Notes: generated by a model from the letters alone, not told the origin. Shown: positions 15,206 to 24,815, numbered from the stretch's first letter. The stretch: DNA of 64,000 bases from Roseicella aerolata (GCF_020523605.1 NZ_JAJAQI010000002.1:1-64000), one strand, 5' to 3'. Program-made: numbers and translations.

Positions 15206-16747
15206 TCAGCCGCCCACCGGCCCGCCCGCGCCCCGCACCAGCCCGATCAGCGTGGTGCGCGGCGGCACGCCGGGCTGGAATTCCGGCCAGCGCGTCGCCG
15301 GCCGCTCGAAGCTCGTCCCCGGCTCGGCGCCAGGGTGGCGCACCGCGGTGAACAGCACCTCCCCATCCGGGGTCAGCGCCGCCCCGCCGATCGAGGCGGC
15401 CCGCGGCGCGCCATAGATCGGCAGCGGCACGCCGCGCCCCGGCCCGTCCAGGTCGCAGACATAGAGCCCCTCCGCCTGCGGCCCCACCCGGCCGCCGCGA
15501 TCCGTGCCGATCCAGGCCCGCCCGCGCGCATCCACCGTGACGGTGTCCGGGTTCTCCGGCCAGGCGCTGCCGGGCGGCAGGCCGGCGCGGCCGTAGCGCG
15601 CCTCCGGGCTGCGCGGGTCACCGGCGGCGAAGAGGAGGGCGGCGCGCGCGGTCTCCGCGCCGTCATCGCCGTCCGCCGCCGTCAGTTCGATCACATGGCC
15701 GGCCGGTCGCGCCGGGCTGCCATGGCAGGCCAGCAGCAGCCGCGGCCGGGTGGGGTCGAGGCCGAGGCCGGAGGGCGTGTCGAGCGGGCTGCCGCCCGCC
15801 TGCTGTGCGGCCGCCACCGGGTCCGGTGCCCCGCCCGGCAGCGGCACCCAGAGGCAGCGGTCATCCTCCAGCCGGGCGACCGAGAGGGTGCCGGCATCCA
15901 GCGCCTCATCCGTGGCCGGCCCGGCGGAGAGGAAGCGGAAGAGGAAGCCGCCCACCCGCCGATCCGTGAGATAGACCACCGCCCGCCCGTCGCGGGAGAG
16001 CGTCGCCGCCACATCGCCATGCGCGAAGCGGCCGAGCGCGGTGCGCTTCACCGGCACGGATTGCGGATCGAAGGGATTCAGCTCCACCACCCAGCCGAAG
16101 CCTGCCGGATTGGCGAAGCGCGGATCGACCCGGCCGAGGCGGGCCAGCCAGGGCGCCGGGTCGCCCTCCGCCAGCAGCAGCGTGCCCCAGGGGGTGACGC
16201 TGCCGCCCATGGGGCCCAGCAGGCCCTGGACGCTGCCGGAGGCGGCCGGGCCGGAGATGCGGCAGAGCGTGCCGCCGCCGAGCCGGCGGCTCTGATAGCC
16301 GCCATCCACCACCACCCAGCCGCCGCCGCGCTTCTCCAGGTTCAGCAGCGAGGCGCCCTGCATCCCCGCCGCCGCGGCGGGCTGGTCCCGACCGCCGGGA
16401 AAGGCGAAGGCGGGGTCGACCCTCGGGTGCACCACCGCGAGGACGGCGCGCGGGACGCCGTCCGCCGCCTGCTGCTGCGGCACGGCGATGCCGGCCAGGC
16501 GGGCATCCCAGCCGAATTGCGCGGCCGCGCCCTCCGGGTCGGGCCGGCGCGGGTTCCAGGCCGGCGCGTCATAGGTGACGCGGTCGCCCCAGCGGACCAG
16601 CACGTCCCGCCGGTAGCCGCGCGCCACCGTATCATCCTGCTTCACCGGCAGGGCCAGCGCGTCGAGCTCATGCCGGCGGACCTGCGCCCGGGCCAGAGCC
16701 GGCGCGGCCAGCAGCGGCGCGGCGAACAGCGCGCGACGCGCGATCAT
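15206..16747 (-). CDS. PhoX/DUF839-family secreted protein
   Basis: This 513-residue exported protein starts with a short twin-arginine-like or Sec signal (MIARRALFAAPLLAAPALARAQ). The body looks like the DUF839/PhoX family, which includes calcium- and iron-dependent alkaline phosphatases. It has RRDVLVRWGDRVTYDAPAWNP, GFGWVVELNPFDP, a VVYLTDRRVGGFLFRF strand and PDTVTVDARGRAWIGTD followed by the C-terminal LFTAVRHPGAEPGTSFE. Most homologues are annotated only as PhoX-like phosphatases or TAT-exported beta-propeller proteins, so phosphatase activity is likely but not shown. ATG 16745-16747 is the only sensible start for the signal peptide. It is divergent from the aminotransferase gene. Confidence 0.8.
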   Translation of the reverse strand: MIARRALFAAPLLAAPALARAQVRRHELDALALPVKQDDTVARGYRRDVLVRWGDRVTYDAPAWNPRRPDPEGAAAQFGWDARLAGIAVPQQQAADGVPRAVLAVVHPRVDPAFAFPGGRDQPAAAAGMQGASLLNLEKRGGGWVVVDGGYQSRRLGGGTLCRISGPAASGSVQGLLGPMGGSVTPWGTLLLAEGDPAPWLARLGRVDPRFANPAGFGWVVELNPFDPQSVPVKRTALGRFAHGDVAATLSRDGRAVVYLTDRRVGGFLFRFLSAGPATDEALDAGTLSVARLEDDRCLWVPLPGGAPDPVAAAQQAGGSPLDTPSGLGLDPTRPRLLLACHGSPARPAGHVIELTAADGDDGAETARAALLFAAGDPRSPEARYGRAGLPPGSAWPENPDTVTVDARGRAWIGTDRGGRVGPQAEGLYVCDLDGPGRGVPLPIYGAPRAASIGGAALTPDGEVLFTAVRHPGAEPGTSFERPATRWPEFQPGVPPRTTLIGLVRGAGGPVGG

Positions 16748-16889
16748 GCGCCCTGCCCCGCGCGTCCGGACTGCGGCGCGAACCCGATCATGCTGTCATC
16801 CCTGGCAAACCAGCGCCGAGTCTGCCACCGCTCCCCCGCCGCCGTCCATCTGCTGCGCCGCGACAAAAGCCCGCGCCGCCGGGGGAGAC

Positions 16890-16919
16890 TTGGGCTGCGG
16901 CGCAAACCCTGGCTAGACT
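16890..16919 (+). promoter_or_regulatory. Candidate sigma-70-like promoter of the aminotransferase gene
   Basis: TTGGGC at 16890-16895 and TAGACT at 16914-16919 are 18 bp apart. The start codon follows 28 bp later at 16948. This is a motif match by eye only. Confidence 0.3.
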
Positions 16920-16947
16920 GCGCCATCCCGCACAGAAGGCCAGGCCG

Positions 16948-18342
16948 ATGACCCCGCCCCGCAACTCCACCGCCGCCCGCGATATCGCCTATGCGCTGCA
17001 TCCCTACACGGATCACAAGGCGCATCTGAAGACCGGCCCGCTGGTGATCAACCGCGGCCAGGGCGTGCGGGTCTATGACGACCAGGGCAAGGACTACATC
17101 GAGAGCGTCGCCGGCCTCTGGTGCGCCAGCCTCGGCTTCGACAACGAAAGGCTGGTGCGGGCTGCGACGGAGCAGATGAAGAAGCTCCCCTACTACCACG
17201 CCTTCACCGGCAAGTCGCACGAGCCGATGGTCGATCTGGCGGAGATGCTGATCGAGCGCGCCCCCGCGCCGATGAGCAAGGTCTTCTTCGCCAACAGCGG
17301 GTCGGAGGCGAATGACAGCGTCATCAAGATCCTCTGGTACATGCACAACGCCATCGGCAAGCCGGAGAAGAAGAAAATCATCTCGCGGCTGAAGGGCTAT
17401 CACGGCATCACCCTCGCCAGCGCCTCCCTCACCGGCCTGCCGGCGAACCACAAGCTGTTCGACCTGCCGCTGCCGGGCTTCATCCATGTCTCCACGCCGC
17501 ACCACTACCACGGCGCCAATCCCGGCGAGTCGGAGGAGGATTACGCCACCCGCCTGGCCGAGGAGCTGGAGGCGGTGATCCTGCGCGAGGGGCCGGAAAC
17601 CGTCGCGGCCTTCTATGCCGAGCCCTTCATGGGCGCGGGCGGCGTCATCATCCCGCCCGCCACCTATTTCGAGAAGGTGCAGGCCGTGCTGCGCCGGCAC
17701 GACATCCTGTTCTGCGTCGACGAGGTGATCGCCGGCTTCTTCCGCACCGGCAATTACTGGGGCAGCCAGACCTTCAACATCCAGCCGGACATCCTGGTCT
17801 GCGCCAAGGCGCTCTCGGCCGCCTACATGCCGATCTCGGCCGTGCTGGTGAATGAGCGGGTCTTCCAGGGCATCGCGGAGGGCTCCTCCACCGTCGGCAC
17901 CTGGGGCCATGGCTTCACCTATTCCGGCCATCCGGTGCCGGCGGCGGTCGCGATCGAGACGCTGAAGATCTATGACGAGATGGACATGCTCTCCCATGTC
18001 CGGAAGGTCGGCCCCTACATGCAGGCGCAGCTTCGCGAGCGCTTTGCCGACCACCCGCTGGTGGGCGAGGTGCGCGGCGTCGGCCTGGTGGCCGCCCTCG
18101 AGCTGGTCGAGGACAAGGCGAGCGCGAAGAATTTCGACCCGGCGAAGAAGGTGGGGCCGCGGCTGACCAAGTTCGGCGAGAAGCACGGCGTGATCATGCG
18201 GGCCATGGTGAATGACAGCCTGGGCTTCTCCCCGCCGCTGATCATCACCGAGTCGGAGATCGACGAGATGCTGGACCGCGTCGGCCGCGCGCTGGACGAG
18301 CTGGCGGTCGAGCTGCGGCGGGAATCGATCACCCCGGTTTGA
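16948..18342 (+). CDS. Class III PLP-dependent aminotransferase (aspartate aminotransferase family protein)
   Basis: This 464-residue fold-type I omega-aminotransferase transfers an amino group from an amine or omega-amino acid, usually to pyruvate, in the cytoplasm. Visible family features are the ANSGSEANDS phosphate-binding loop near residues 116-125 and the YHG motif around 151-153. The FCVDEVIAGFFRTG segment carries the aspartate that contacts the PLP ring, and Lys287 in CAKALSAAY is the Schiff-base lysine. The GTWGHGFTYSGHP loop is typical of putrescine/taurine/beta-alanine:pyruvate aminotransferases. The exact amine cannot be read from sequence. ATG 16948 is used; it stands alone, upstream of an O-antigen-ligase-like gene. 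Confidence 0.9.
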   Translation: MTPPRNSTAARDIAYALHPYTDHKAHLKTGPLVINRGQGVRVYDDQGKDYIESVAGLWCASLGFDNERLVRAATEQMKKLPYYHAFTGKSHEPMVDLAEMLIERAPAPMSKVFFANSGSEANDSVIKILWYMHNAIGKPEKKKIISRLKGYHGITLASASLTGLPANHKLFDLPLPGFIHVSTPHHYHGANPGESEEDYATRLAEELEAVILREGPETVAAFYAEPFMGAGGVIIPPATYFEKVQAVLRRHDILFCVDEVIAGFFRTGNYWGSQTFNIQPDILVCAKALSAAYMPISAVLVNERVFQGIAEGSSTVGTWGHGFTYSGHPVPAAVAIETLKIYDEMDMLSHVRKVGPYMQAQLRERFADHPLVGEVRGVGLVAALELVEDKASAKNFDPAKKVGPRLTKFGEKHGVIMRAMVNDSLGFSPPLIITESEIDEMLDRVGRALDELAVELRRESITPV

Positions 18343-18424
18343 CGAGGCGGGCCGCGGCGGTCCAGAGGGGCGGCGCGCGGGGCCCTGCCCCGCCCCGCCC
18401 CCAAGGAGCGTGACGCGGCCGCCG

Positions 18425-19663
18425 ATGCAGATCTCCCCCACTCTCGCGGCGTCGCGTGGCGGCGCGCCGAGCCTGCCGCTCGCGGTCGCGCTCGCCATCG
18501 CGCCGGCTGCCGGCGTGCTGCAATCCAAGGCGCTGGCGCCGATCGCCACCCTGGCCCTGCTGCTCTGCGTGCTGGCGCACCGGCGCCGGCACGGCACCTG
18601 GCCCTGGCCGCGCGGCGCGGCGGCCTGGGTGGCGCTGGGCTTGTTCGGTTGGGCCGCCCTGACGGCGCTCTGGGCGCCGGAGCCGCTCAGGGCGCTCGGC
18701 ACCTCGCTGCAGATCGGCGGCTTCGTCGCGCTGGGTGCGGCGGCCGCCTGTGCGGTGGCCGCGGATACCGAGACGGCAAAGCGCCGGCTGGTCCTGGCCG
18801 CGTCCGCCGGGCTGGCCGCCGGCCTGGCGCTGGCAGCAGCGGATGCCGCAACCGGCAATGCCGTGCGCGCCGCGGTGCGCGGGCTGCGGGAGGTGCCGCC
18901 GACCCTGATCTTCGGCCTGAAGCCGGCGGCCTCCGCCATGGCGCTCTGGCTGCCGCTGCTGGCGACGGTGCCGGGCCTGCCGCGCGGGCTGCGCGCGCTG
19001 GCGCTGGCCGCCGGGGCCCTGGTGCTGGTGCTGCTGCCGGGGGAGACGCCGAAGATCGCCGTGGCGGCGGCCGGCATCGCGGGCGGCCTGGCGCTGCTGG
19101 CGCCACGCTGGACGCCGCGGCTGCTGGGCGCCGGGCTGGCACTGTCGATCCTCGCCATGCCGGTGGTGTTGGGGGCGGTGCTGGATCGCGGGCTGCCGGC
19201 TGACCGCCTCGCGCCCTCGGCGGCGCACCGGCTGCTGATCTGGGATTTCGTGACCGACCGGATCGCGGAGCGACCGGTTCTGGGCTGGGGCATGGAGGCG
19301 AGCCGGACGATCCCCGGGCATCGCGACCCGCCCTCGGCCGAGGCGCTGGCCCGCTTGCATCTGACCGGGCCGGATACACCCGCCTGGTTGCCGGCCGCCG
19401 GGCTGCTGCCGCTGCACCCGCATAATGGCGCATTGCAACTCTGGCTGGAGCTTGGCCTGCCCGGCGCCCTGGCGGGCGCGGCACTCGCCCTGCTGCTCGG
19501 CCTGGCGGTCGCGCGCCTGGCACGGCCGGCCGTGGCGACCGCGGTGCTCGCCGCCGGCGCGGTCACGGCAATGCTGAGCTTCGGCACCTGGCAGGAATGG
19601 TGGGTGGGGGCGGAGCTGATGGCCCTGGCGGCCGTCGCGGGGTTGCCGGAAACGACGTCATGA
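18425..19663 (+). CDS. O-antigen ligase/polymerase-like membrane protein
   Basis: This 412-residue protein has about 10-11 hydrophobic helices of the Wzy_C/O-antigen ligase family, which ligate or polymerise envelope polysaccharide on the periplasmic side of the inner membrane. The hallmark periplasmic region near residues 270-345 contains LLIWDFVTDRIAERPVLGWG and HPHNGALQLWLELGLPG, the conserved H-N and E-x-G-x-x-G motifs of the family. The start is uncertain: AAGGAG lies too close to GTG 18410 and rather far from ATG 18425; I use the ATG. No other polysaccharide genes adjoin, so the substrate is unknown. A hairpin with a T-run overlaps the stop codon. Confidence 0.8.
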   Translation: MQISPTLAASRGGAPSLPLAVALAIAPAAGVLQSKALAPIATLALLLCVLAHRRRHGTWPWPRGAAAWVALGLFGWAALTALWAPEPLRALGTSLQIGGFVALGAAAACAVAADTETAKRRLVLAASAGLAAGLALAAADAATGNAVRAAVRGLREVPPTLIFGLKPAASAMALWLPLLATVPGLPRGLRALALAAGALVLVLLPGETPKIAVAAAGIAGGLALLAPRWTPRLLGAGLALSILAMPVVLGAVLDRGLPADRLAPSAAHRLLIWDFVTDRIAERPVLGWGMEASRTIPGHRDPPSAEALARLHLTGPDTPAWLPAAGLLPLHPHNGALQLWLELGLPGALAGAALALLLGLAVARLARPAVATAVLAAGAVTAMLSFGTWQEWWVGAELMALAAVAGLPETTS

Positions 19664-19681
19664 ACCTCGCACGAGGTTTTT
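19663..19681 (+). terminator. Intrinsic terminator after the O-antigen-ligase-like gene
   Basis: AACCTC-GCAC-GAGGTT forms a perfect 6-bp stem with a 4-base loop and runs into five T residues. It begins at the last base of the stop codon. The 270-bp gap that follows to 19933 has no visible gene. Confidence 0.65.
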
Positions 19682-19933
19682 CCTGTCAACGGAACGCAAT
19701 CCCGCCGGGGGCAGGCAAGGCCGCTGCCGAGGTGCCGATCAGGTGGCGGTCGATTCCGGCGCGCCGGGTGGGGCCACGACGTGCGCGAGCGGGGCGGCAG
19801 CCCGCGCCTCCGGTCGGGCGATGCGGTCCTCCTGGCCGATCCGCCGCCGCGCCATGCCGGTCTCCGTCGCCTGCATGAGCAGCGGTTCAGCCCATGCGCG
19901 GCACGTCCAGACCAAATCCGCCAGGCGGTGCCG

Positions 19934-20611
19934 TCAGCCCCCTGTCGGCGGCGGCGGCCCCTGCCCGGCCCGCTCGCGCGGGATGCGCGCGCCGCGCGCC
20001 TTCATGTCCCGCAGCGCCAGATAGGCCATGGCCGCCATCACCGCATCGTTCAGCGCGTCATGCGCCGCGAGCGGCGGGATGCCGAGATCCCGCAGCACGC
20101 TGTCGAAGCGCAGGTCGAAGGCCGTGCCCGGCGGCGCGTTGCCGTACTTCCGCTCGTAATAGAGCGCGCTGACCTCGATCTGCGGGTTGGGCAGCTTCAC
20201 CTCGATCAGGTCCATCGCATACTTGTCCAGCATGCGGACATCGAAATCGATGTAGTAGCCGACGAGCGGGCGGCCGCCGATGAAGTGCAGCAGGGCCGGC
20301 AGGACCTTGCGCATCGGCAGGGCGTCGGCGATGTCGCGCTGACGGAGGCGGTGCACCTTGATCGACTCCGCCCCCGGCTGGTGGTCCTCCGGCCGGACGA
20401 TGGCCTCGAAACGCTCGCTGGTCAGGATGCGGTTGCCGCGGATGCGCACGGCGGCGACCGCGACGATGTCGTCGCGCCTGGGATCGAGGCCGGTGGTCTC
20501 GCAGTCGAGCGCCACCGCCTCGTCCGGCGGCCCGGGTTCGAAGAGGAATTTGTAGGAGTGGTCCCCCAGCGACGCCCTGTAGAAGAGCCGCCAGAGCGCG
20601 CCGCGGTGCAT
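19934..20611 (-). CDS. 3'-5' exonuclease, DnaQ/DEDDh type
   Basis: This 225-residue protein has the DEDDh exonuclease motifs: ExoI DCETTGLD (Asp36, Glu38), ExoII around VGYYIDFDVRMLDKY, and ExoIII AHDALNDAV with the histidine and last aspartate. These enzymes remove nucleotides from DNA or RNA 3' ends. In many proteobacteria such a gene lies beside the cNMP/CBS/DUF294 protein and the actP-type symporter, as here, which suggests a shared but undefined role. ATG 20611 begins 2 bp after the stop of the 81-codon ORF, with a weak GAGG about 9 bases upstream. It is the last gene of the minus-strand block. Confidence 0.88.
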   Translation of the reverse strand: MHRGALWRLFYRASLGDHSYKFLFEPGPPDEAVALDCETTGLDPRRDDIVAVAAVRIRGNRILTSERFEAIVRPEDHQPGAESIKVHRLRQRDIADALPMRKVLPALLHFIGGRPLVGYYIDFDVRMLDKYAMDLIEVKLPNPQIEVSALYYERKYGNAPPGTAFDLRFDSVLRDLGIPPLAAHDALNDAVMAAMAYLALRDMKARGARIPRERAGQGPPPPTGG

Positions 20612-20613
20612 TC

Positions 20614-20859
20614 TTATGCCTCAATTGCCGGCTTGGCTCCGCGCCACTGGGCGCGGGCCGCAGAAGCGGCCTCAGCCTGCTGCGCAGGCTGCATGCCTTG
20701 TGCCTCAGTTGCCGGCGTCGGCGCCGCCGGCCTGGCTGCGCGCCACCGGGCGCGGGCCGCAGAAGCGGCTTCGGCCTGCCGCGCAGGCTGCATGCCCTCT
20801 GCCTCCACCGCCGGCGGCGCCGCGGGTGCCCTGGCTGCGCGGGCCTTGCACCGCGTCAT
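20614..20859 (-). CDS. Repeat-derived 81-codon ORF between DUF294 gene and exonuclease
   Basis: The frame starts at ATG 20857-20859, overlapping the upstream stop as ATGA, and ends 2 bp before the exonuclease, so it is placed like a real operon member. The protein is Ala/Arg/Gln-rich and built from 33-residue units, at about residues 19-51 and 52-81 (each with the pattern EA.GMQPA.QAEAASAARA.W). The underlying DNA is tandem copies of a 99-bp element that also occurs outside genes, best at 36525-36600. No family is recognised. It may be a repeat insertion that happens to stay in frame rather than a selected protein. Confidence 0.4.
   Translation of the reverse strand: MTRCKARAARAPAAPPAVEAEGMQPARQAEAASAARARWRAARPAAPTPATEAQGMQPAQQAEAASAARAQWRGAKPAIEA
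20615..20845 (-). repeat. Tandem copies of dispersed repeat family 2 (99-bp period)
   Basis: On the plus strand, units starting GCATGCC recur at 20691 and 20790, exactly 99 bp apart, with a partial unit from 20615. Shared blocks are GCCTCAGTTGCCGGCG, CTGGCTGCGCGCCACCGG, CGCGGGCCGCAGAAGCGGC and the GCGCAGGCT end. The intergenic sequence at 36525-36600 matches the first two blocks. Confidence 0.75.
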
Positions 20860-22676
20860 CCGAAGGCCGCCAGGTTGAAGCGGCTGCGGATCATCTCGCG
20901 GAACTGCCGGACGATGCGCAGCGCGTCGCGCAGGATGTCGCGGTCGGCGGCCGAGAGACCGGCGGGATGCACCAGCGCTTCCTGTTCCAGCGCGCCGCGG
21001 CGCACCGCCTCGAGCTGCGCCCGCAACCGGTACTCCATGAAGACCCGCAGCGCCGAGAGCAGCTCCCGTCCGAAATCATGGCTGAAGGCGCCGGCCTCGG
21101 TCAGCGCCTCGATCCGTCCGGCGGTTGAGGTGGCGAGGATGCCGCGGTCCATCGCCATGGCGCGCATGCCATGCACGATCGGGAAGATGCCGGCCTTCTT
21201 GATGTCGATGGCGTCCGAGGCGACGCCGACCCGCTCCATCAGCGTCGAGAGCACGCCGAGGGCAGGCGTCTCGAAACTCTCGACCAGGTTGGCGAAGCGC
21301 GCGATCAGGGCGCGCTCGCCGCGCATCATGCCGGCCATGGCGGATTTCGCCTCGGCCAGCAGGGCGGTCCTGCCGGTGACGCCGACGGCATCGAAGAAGA
21401 TCGCCAGGTTCATCGCCGCCTCCGGCGTCCGGTCCATGATCCAGAGGCGGAGCTGGCGGACCAGCCCGTCCAGCGGCTGGGACCAGAGCGGGTTGCGGAC
21501 CATGACATTGCCCGGGCAGTCCGGGAAGCCGAAGCGGGCCAGGGCGCCCGAGAAAGCCTCGCGAAACCCGGCCAGCTCGGCCTCCGGCACCGGCCCGTCC
21601 AGCAGCAGGCCATTGTCCTGGTCGGTCCGGACGGTCTGCTCGCCGCGGCCCTCGCTGCCCATGATCATCAGGCAGCCATGCTGGCGGATTGCGGGCGGAG
21701 CCAGCAGCTCGAACAGCTTCACGAAAAGGCGGCGGTTGAGGTCGGAGGTGATTTCGGCGATCTGCTCCACCTTCACGCCCTGGCGGTGCAGCCGCTCGAC
21801 CTGGCCCTGGATGTCCTGCGCCGGCGCGGCAAGGTCCTCGACGCTGCGGGCGCGGTCGATCCGGCCGGGGATGAGCTGCGAATTGCCGGCGACCAGGCCC
21901 AGGATGTGGATGTCCTCGAGGAAGCCGGTGTATTCGCCCGCGGTTCGCACGGCGACACGGCGCTTGTCATGCCGGGTCATCAGCAGAAGCGCCTCGAAGA
22001 TGAAATCCTCGGCATCCACCTCCACGACCTCGTAGTGGCAGACCTCGCGGACCGGGGCATCGAGCGGCAGGCCGCGCAGCAGCACGGCCTTCGCCAGGTT
22101 CATGCCGGTGACGACGCCGATCCGCCCGTCCTCCCGCACATAGGCGGCATTGATGTTGGCATCCTGCATGCGGGCCGCCGCCTCGGTCAGCGTGGCATGG
22201 CCATCGAGGAAGACGGCCGGGCCGCGGCTGGCCTCCCGCACCCGGGCACGGAGCACGCTCTCCACACTCTCCGCCCGGTGCGCGCGGGCGAAGGCGTCGA
22301 GCTTGGCCGAGACCTCGGAATAGAAGAAGGCGGCGAAGCCCGGGTTGCGGGCGATCAGGTCCAGCACCAGCGCGCGGGGAATGAGGTAGCAGAGCGTCTC
22401 CTCGGCCGCGACGAAATCCTCGCCGGCCGCGCCATGCACCACCGCCCGGCTGTCGAAGCTGTCCCTGGGGCCGAGCACGGCGTTGAGGGTGCCGTTGTCG
22501 CGGACCTCGACCGAGCCCTTGATGATGACATGGAGGTGTTCGGCCTTCTGGCCGGGGGTCAGCACCGCCTCGCCGGGCCGGAGATAGCCGATATCGAGGG
22601 CGGCGCGGAGTTCGCCGATCTCCTGCTGCGTCAGCCGGTCGAAGGGCGGGTTGCTGGCATCGAAGGCGCTGGGCAT
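20856..22676 (-). CDS. cNMP-binding / CBS / DUF294 putative nucleotidyltransferase
   Basis: This 606-residue cytoplasmic regulatory protein has four parts. An N-terminal cyclic-nucleotide-binding-like domain (about 15-125) includes LRPGEAVLTPGQKAEHLHVIIKGSVEV. A pair of CBS domains (about 150-270) includes TLTEAAARMQDANINAAYVREDGRIGVVTGMNLAKAV. A DUF294 nucleotidyltransferase core (about 300-430) has GSEGRGEQTVRTDQDNGLL, the G-S and D-x-D metal residues of the polymerase-beta fold. A helical DUF294 C-terminal domain completes it. Homologues sit with actP-like symporters and a DnaQ-type exonuclease and may sense nucleotides or modify a protein; the true substrate is not known. The start is ATG 22676. 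A 136-bp gap with a strong hairpin separates it from actP upstream. Confidence 0.88.
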   Translation of the reverse strand: MPSAFDASNPPFDRLTQQEIGELRAALDIGYLRPGEAVLTPGQKAEHLHVIIKGSVEVRDNGTLNAVLGPRDSFDSRAVVHGAAGEDFVAAEETLCYLIPRALVLDLIARNPGFAAFFYSEVSAKLDAFARAHRAESVESVLRARVREASRGPAVFLDGHATLTEAAARMQDANINAAYVREDGRIGVVTGMNLAKAVLLRGLPLDAPVREVCHYEVVEVDAEDFIFEALLLMTRHDKRRVAVRTAGEYTGFLEDIHILGLVAGNSQLIPGRIDRARSVEDLAAPAQDIQGQVERLHRQGVKVEQIAEITSDLNRRLFVKLFELLAPPAIRQHGCLMIMGSEGRGEQTVRTDQDNGLLLDGPVPEAELAGFREAFSGALARFGFPDCPGNVMVRNPLWSQPLDGLVRQLRLWIMDRTPEAAMNLAIFFDAVGVTGRTALLAEAKSAMAGMMRGERALIARFANLVESFETPALGVLSTLMERVGVASDAIDIKKAGIFPIVHGMRAMAMDRGILATSTAGRIEALTEAGAFSHDFGRELLSALRVFMEYRLRAQLEAVRRGALEQEALVHPAGLSAADRDILRDALRIVRQFREMIRSRFNLAAFG

Positions 22677-22759
22677 TCAGCCGAACTCACACCGGGCCAG
22701 GCCAGGTCCCGGCCTGGCGGGTTTGCGGCACTGCCGCGAAGGTCCGGGGAGGGCGCTGC

Positions 22760-22789
22760 GGCCCCCATCGCCCTGGCACGATGGGGGCC
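22760..22789 (-). terminator. Strong intergenic hairpin downstream of actP
   Basis: GGCCCCCATCG and CGATGGGGGCC form a perfect 11-bp stem around an 8-base loop. No T-run follows on the minus strand, so it may slow decay of the actP message or partly terminate rather than act as a classic terminator. Confidence 0.45.
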
Positions 22790-22812
22790 CGCATCCCTCC
22801 CCGGGGTCCGGG

Positions 22813-24510
22813 TCAGTGGATATGCGCGGAGGCGGCGCCGATCCCGGTCTCCGACCGCACATACTGTGCGTCGTAGGAGGCGACCTCGTCCTTCGCCCGC
22901 TGGCTGGCATCCATCCTGGAGAAGGCCCAGATGCCGACGAAGGCGATGGTCATGGAGAAGAGGGCCGGGTTGTCATAGGGGAAGAGCGCCTGGCTGAAGC
23001 CGAGGGTCTGCACCCAGACCGCCTTGGACAGCACCACCATGATCACCGCCGAGATCAGGCCGAGGAAGCCGCCCACCATGGCACCGCGGGTCGTGCAGCC
23101 CTTCCACATCGTGCTCATCAGCAGGACGGGGAAGTTGCAGGAGGCGGCGACGGCGAAGGCCAGGCCGACCATGAAGGCGACGTTCTGGTTCTCGAAGATG
23201 TAGCCGAGGATGATCGAGACGATGCCGATCACGACCGCCGACATCTTCGAGATGTTGACCTCCTTCTGCTCGTTCGCACGGCCCCTGGCGATGACCTCGG
23301 CATAGAGGTCGTGGCTGACGGCCGAGGCGCCGGCGAGTGTCAGGCCGGCGACCACCGCGAGGATGGTGGCGAAGGCGACGGCCGAGATGAAGCCGAGGAA
23401 GAGGCTGCCGCCCACCGCGTTGGAGAGGTGCACCGCCGCCATGTTGGTGCCGCCCAGCAGGCCGGTCACCTGGTTGATCACGCCGCCCGCGCCGGCCGTG
23501 TAGTAGCTCGGGTCGCTCATCAGGAAGGTGATGGCGCCGAAGCCGATGATGAAGGTCAGGATGTAGAAATAGGCAATGAAGCCGGTGGCATAGAACACGG
23601 ATTTCCGTGCCGCCTGGGCGTCGGACACCGTGAAGAAGCGCATCAGGATGTGCGGCAGGCCGGCCGTGCCGAACATCAGCGCAAGGCCGAGGGAGATGGC
23701 CGAGATCGGGTCGGAGACCATGCCGCCCGGCGCCATGATGTCGTCGCCCTTCGGGTGGATCCGCACGGCCTCGGCGAACATCGCCTCCGGGCTGAAGCCG
23801 AAATGCAGCATGACCATGAAGGCCATGAAGGTCGCGCCGCCAAGCAGCAGGCAGGCCTTGATGATCTGCACCCAGGTGGTCGCCTTCATGCCGCCGAAGG
23901 CGACATAGACGATCATCAGCGCACCGACGATGACCACGGCATAGAGGTATTCCAGGCCGAAGAGCAGCTGGATCAGCTTGCCCGCGCCGACCATCTGGGC
24001 GATCAGGTAGAAGGCGACGACGACCAGCGTGCCCGTCGCGGACAGGATGCGGATCTGCGTCTGGTCCAGGCGGAAGGAGGCGACGTCGGCGAAGGTGAAC
24101 TTGCCGAGGTTGCGCAAGCGCTCCGCGATCAGGAACAGCACGATCGGCCAGCCGACCAGGAAGCCGATGGAGTAGATCAGCCCGTCGAAGCCGGTGGCGA
24201 AGACCAGGCCCGAGATGCCGAGGAAGGAGGCCGCCGACATGTAGTCGCCGGCGATGGCGAGGCCGTTCTGGAAACCGGTGATGCCGCCGCCCGCCGCATA
24301 GAAATCAGCTGCCGACTTGGAGGAGGCGGCGGCGCGGTAGGTGATGAAAAGGGTGCCGACGACGAAGAGGAAGAACATGGCGATGGCGGCGATGTTCAGC
24401 CCTTGCCGGTCCACCGCGCCTTCCATGGCAGGGGCGGCCCAGGACACCGCATAGGTCGCCGTCGCGCCGAGCAGGGCCGCGGCGAGGGGGAGGTAGAGCA
24501 GCCGCCGCAT
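22813..24510 (-). CDS. actP: Cation/acetate symporter
   Basis: This 565-residue sodium:solute symporter has about 13-14 helices of the SSS family, ActP branch. It has an N-terminal helix, [36 protein letters not shown] (about 65-100, the family's sodium-site region), the [15 protein letters not shown] motif, and the [24 protein letters not shown] segment that is a hallmark of acetate permeases. It imports acetate and related short acids such as glycolate. The ATG at 24510 overlaps the DUF485 stop as TGATG and has AGGAAA upstream. It is co-transcribed with DUF485, and the acyl-CoA synthetase prpE diverges from the same intergenic region. Confidence 0.93.
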   Translation of the reverse strand: MRRLLYLPLAAALLGATATYAVSWAAPAMEGAVDRQGLNIAAIAMFFLFVVGTLFITYRAAASSKSAADFYAAGGGITGFQNGLAIAGDYMSAASFLGISGLVFATGFDGLIYSIGFLVGWPIVLFLIAERLRNLGKFTFADVASFRLDQTQIRILSATGTLVVVAFYLIAQMVGAGKLIQLLFGLEYLYAVVIVGALMIVYVAFGGMKATTWVQIIKACLLLGGATFMAFMVMLHFGFSPEAMFAEAVRIHPKGDDIMAPGGMVSDPISAISLGLALMFGTAGLPHILMRFFTVSDAQAARKSVFYATGFIAYFYILTFIIGFGAITFLMSDPSYYTAGAGGVINQVTGLLGGTNMAAVHLSNAVGGSLFLGFISAVAFATILAVVAGLTLAGASAVSHDLYAEVIARGRANEQKEVNISKMSAVVIGIVSIILGYIFENQNVAFMVGLAFAVAASCNFPVLLMSTMWKGCTTRGAMVGGFLGLISAVIMVVLSKAVWVQTLGFSQALFPYDNPALFSMTIAFVGIWAFSRMDASQRAKDEVASYDAQYVRSETGIGAASAHIH

Positions 24511-24815
24511 CACGAGATTTCCTTCCGGAGGTCGTTCGTCAATTCGTCGAAGCGGCTATTGGCCCGCTGGACATAGATGCCCGTCAGCGCGAAGGCCGAG
24601 ACGATCACGACCAGCCCGAGCACGATGCCGAGCGAGGTCACGCCCCCGCCAACCTTCATCGCCATCAGGTCGCGCGCGAAGGCGACCAGCAGGATGAAGC
24701 CGAGATAGATCGCCAGCATGAGGGCGGCGAGGGTCCAGGCGAAGCCGGACCGGGTCCGCACAAGCTCCTGAAATTTCGGATTCCGTAAAATCCGCTCCTG
24801 TTCAGCTGAAACCAC
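24510..24815 (-). CDS. DUF485 membrane protein, actP partner (YjcH-like)
   Basis: This ~101-residue protein has two helices ([23 protein letters not shown] and [28 protein letters not shown]) and matches DUF485. Members such as E. coli YjcH are encoded directly before actP, and the role is unknown. I chose GTG 24815 because AGGGAGG lies 8 bases upstream and gives the usual family length; ATG 24839 would add 8 residues and has no ribosome site. The stop overlaps the actP ATG. Confidence 0.88.
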   Translation of the reverse strand: MVSAEQERILRNPKFQELVRTRSGFAWTLAALMLAIYLGFILLVAFARDLMAMKVGGGVTSLGIVLGLVVIVSAFALTGIYVQRANSRFDELTNDLRKEIS

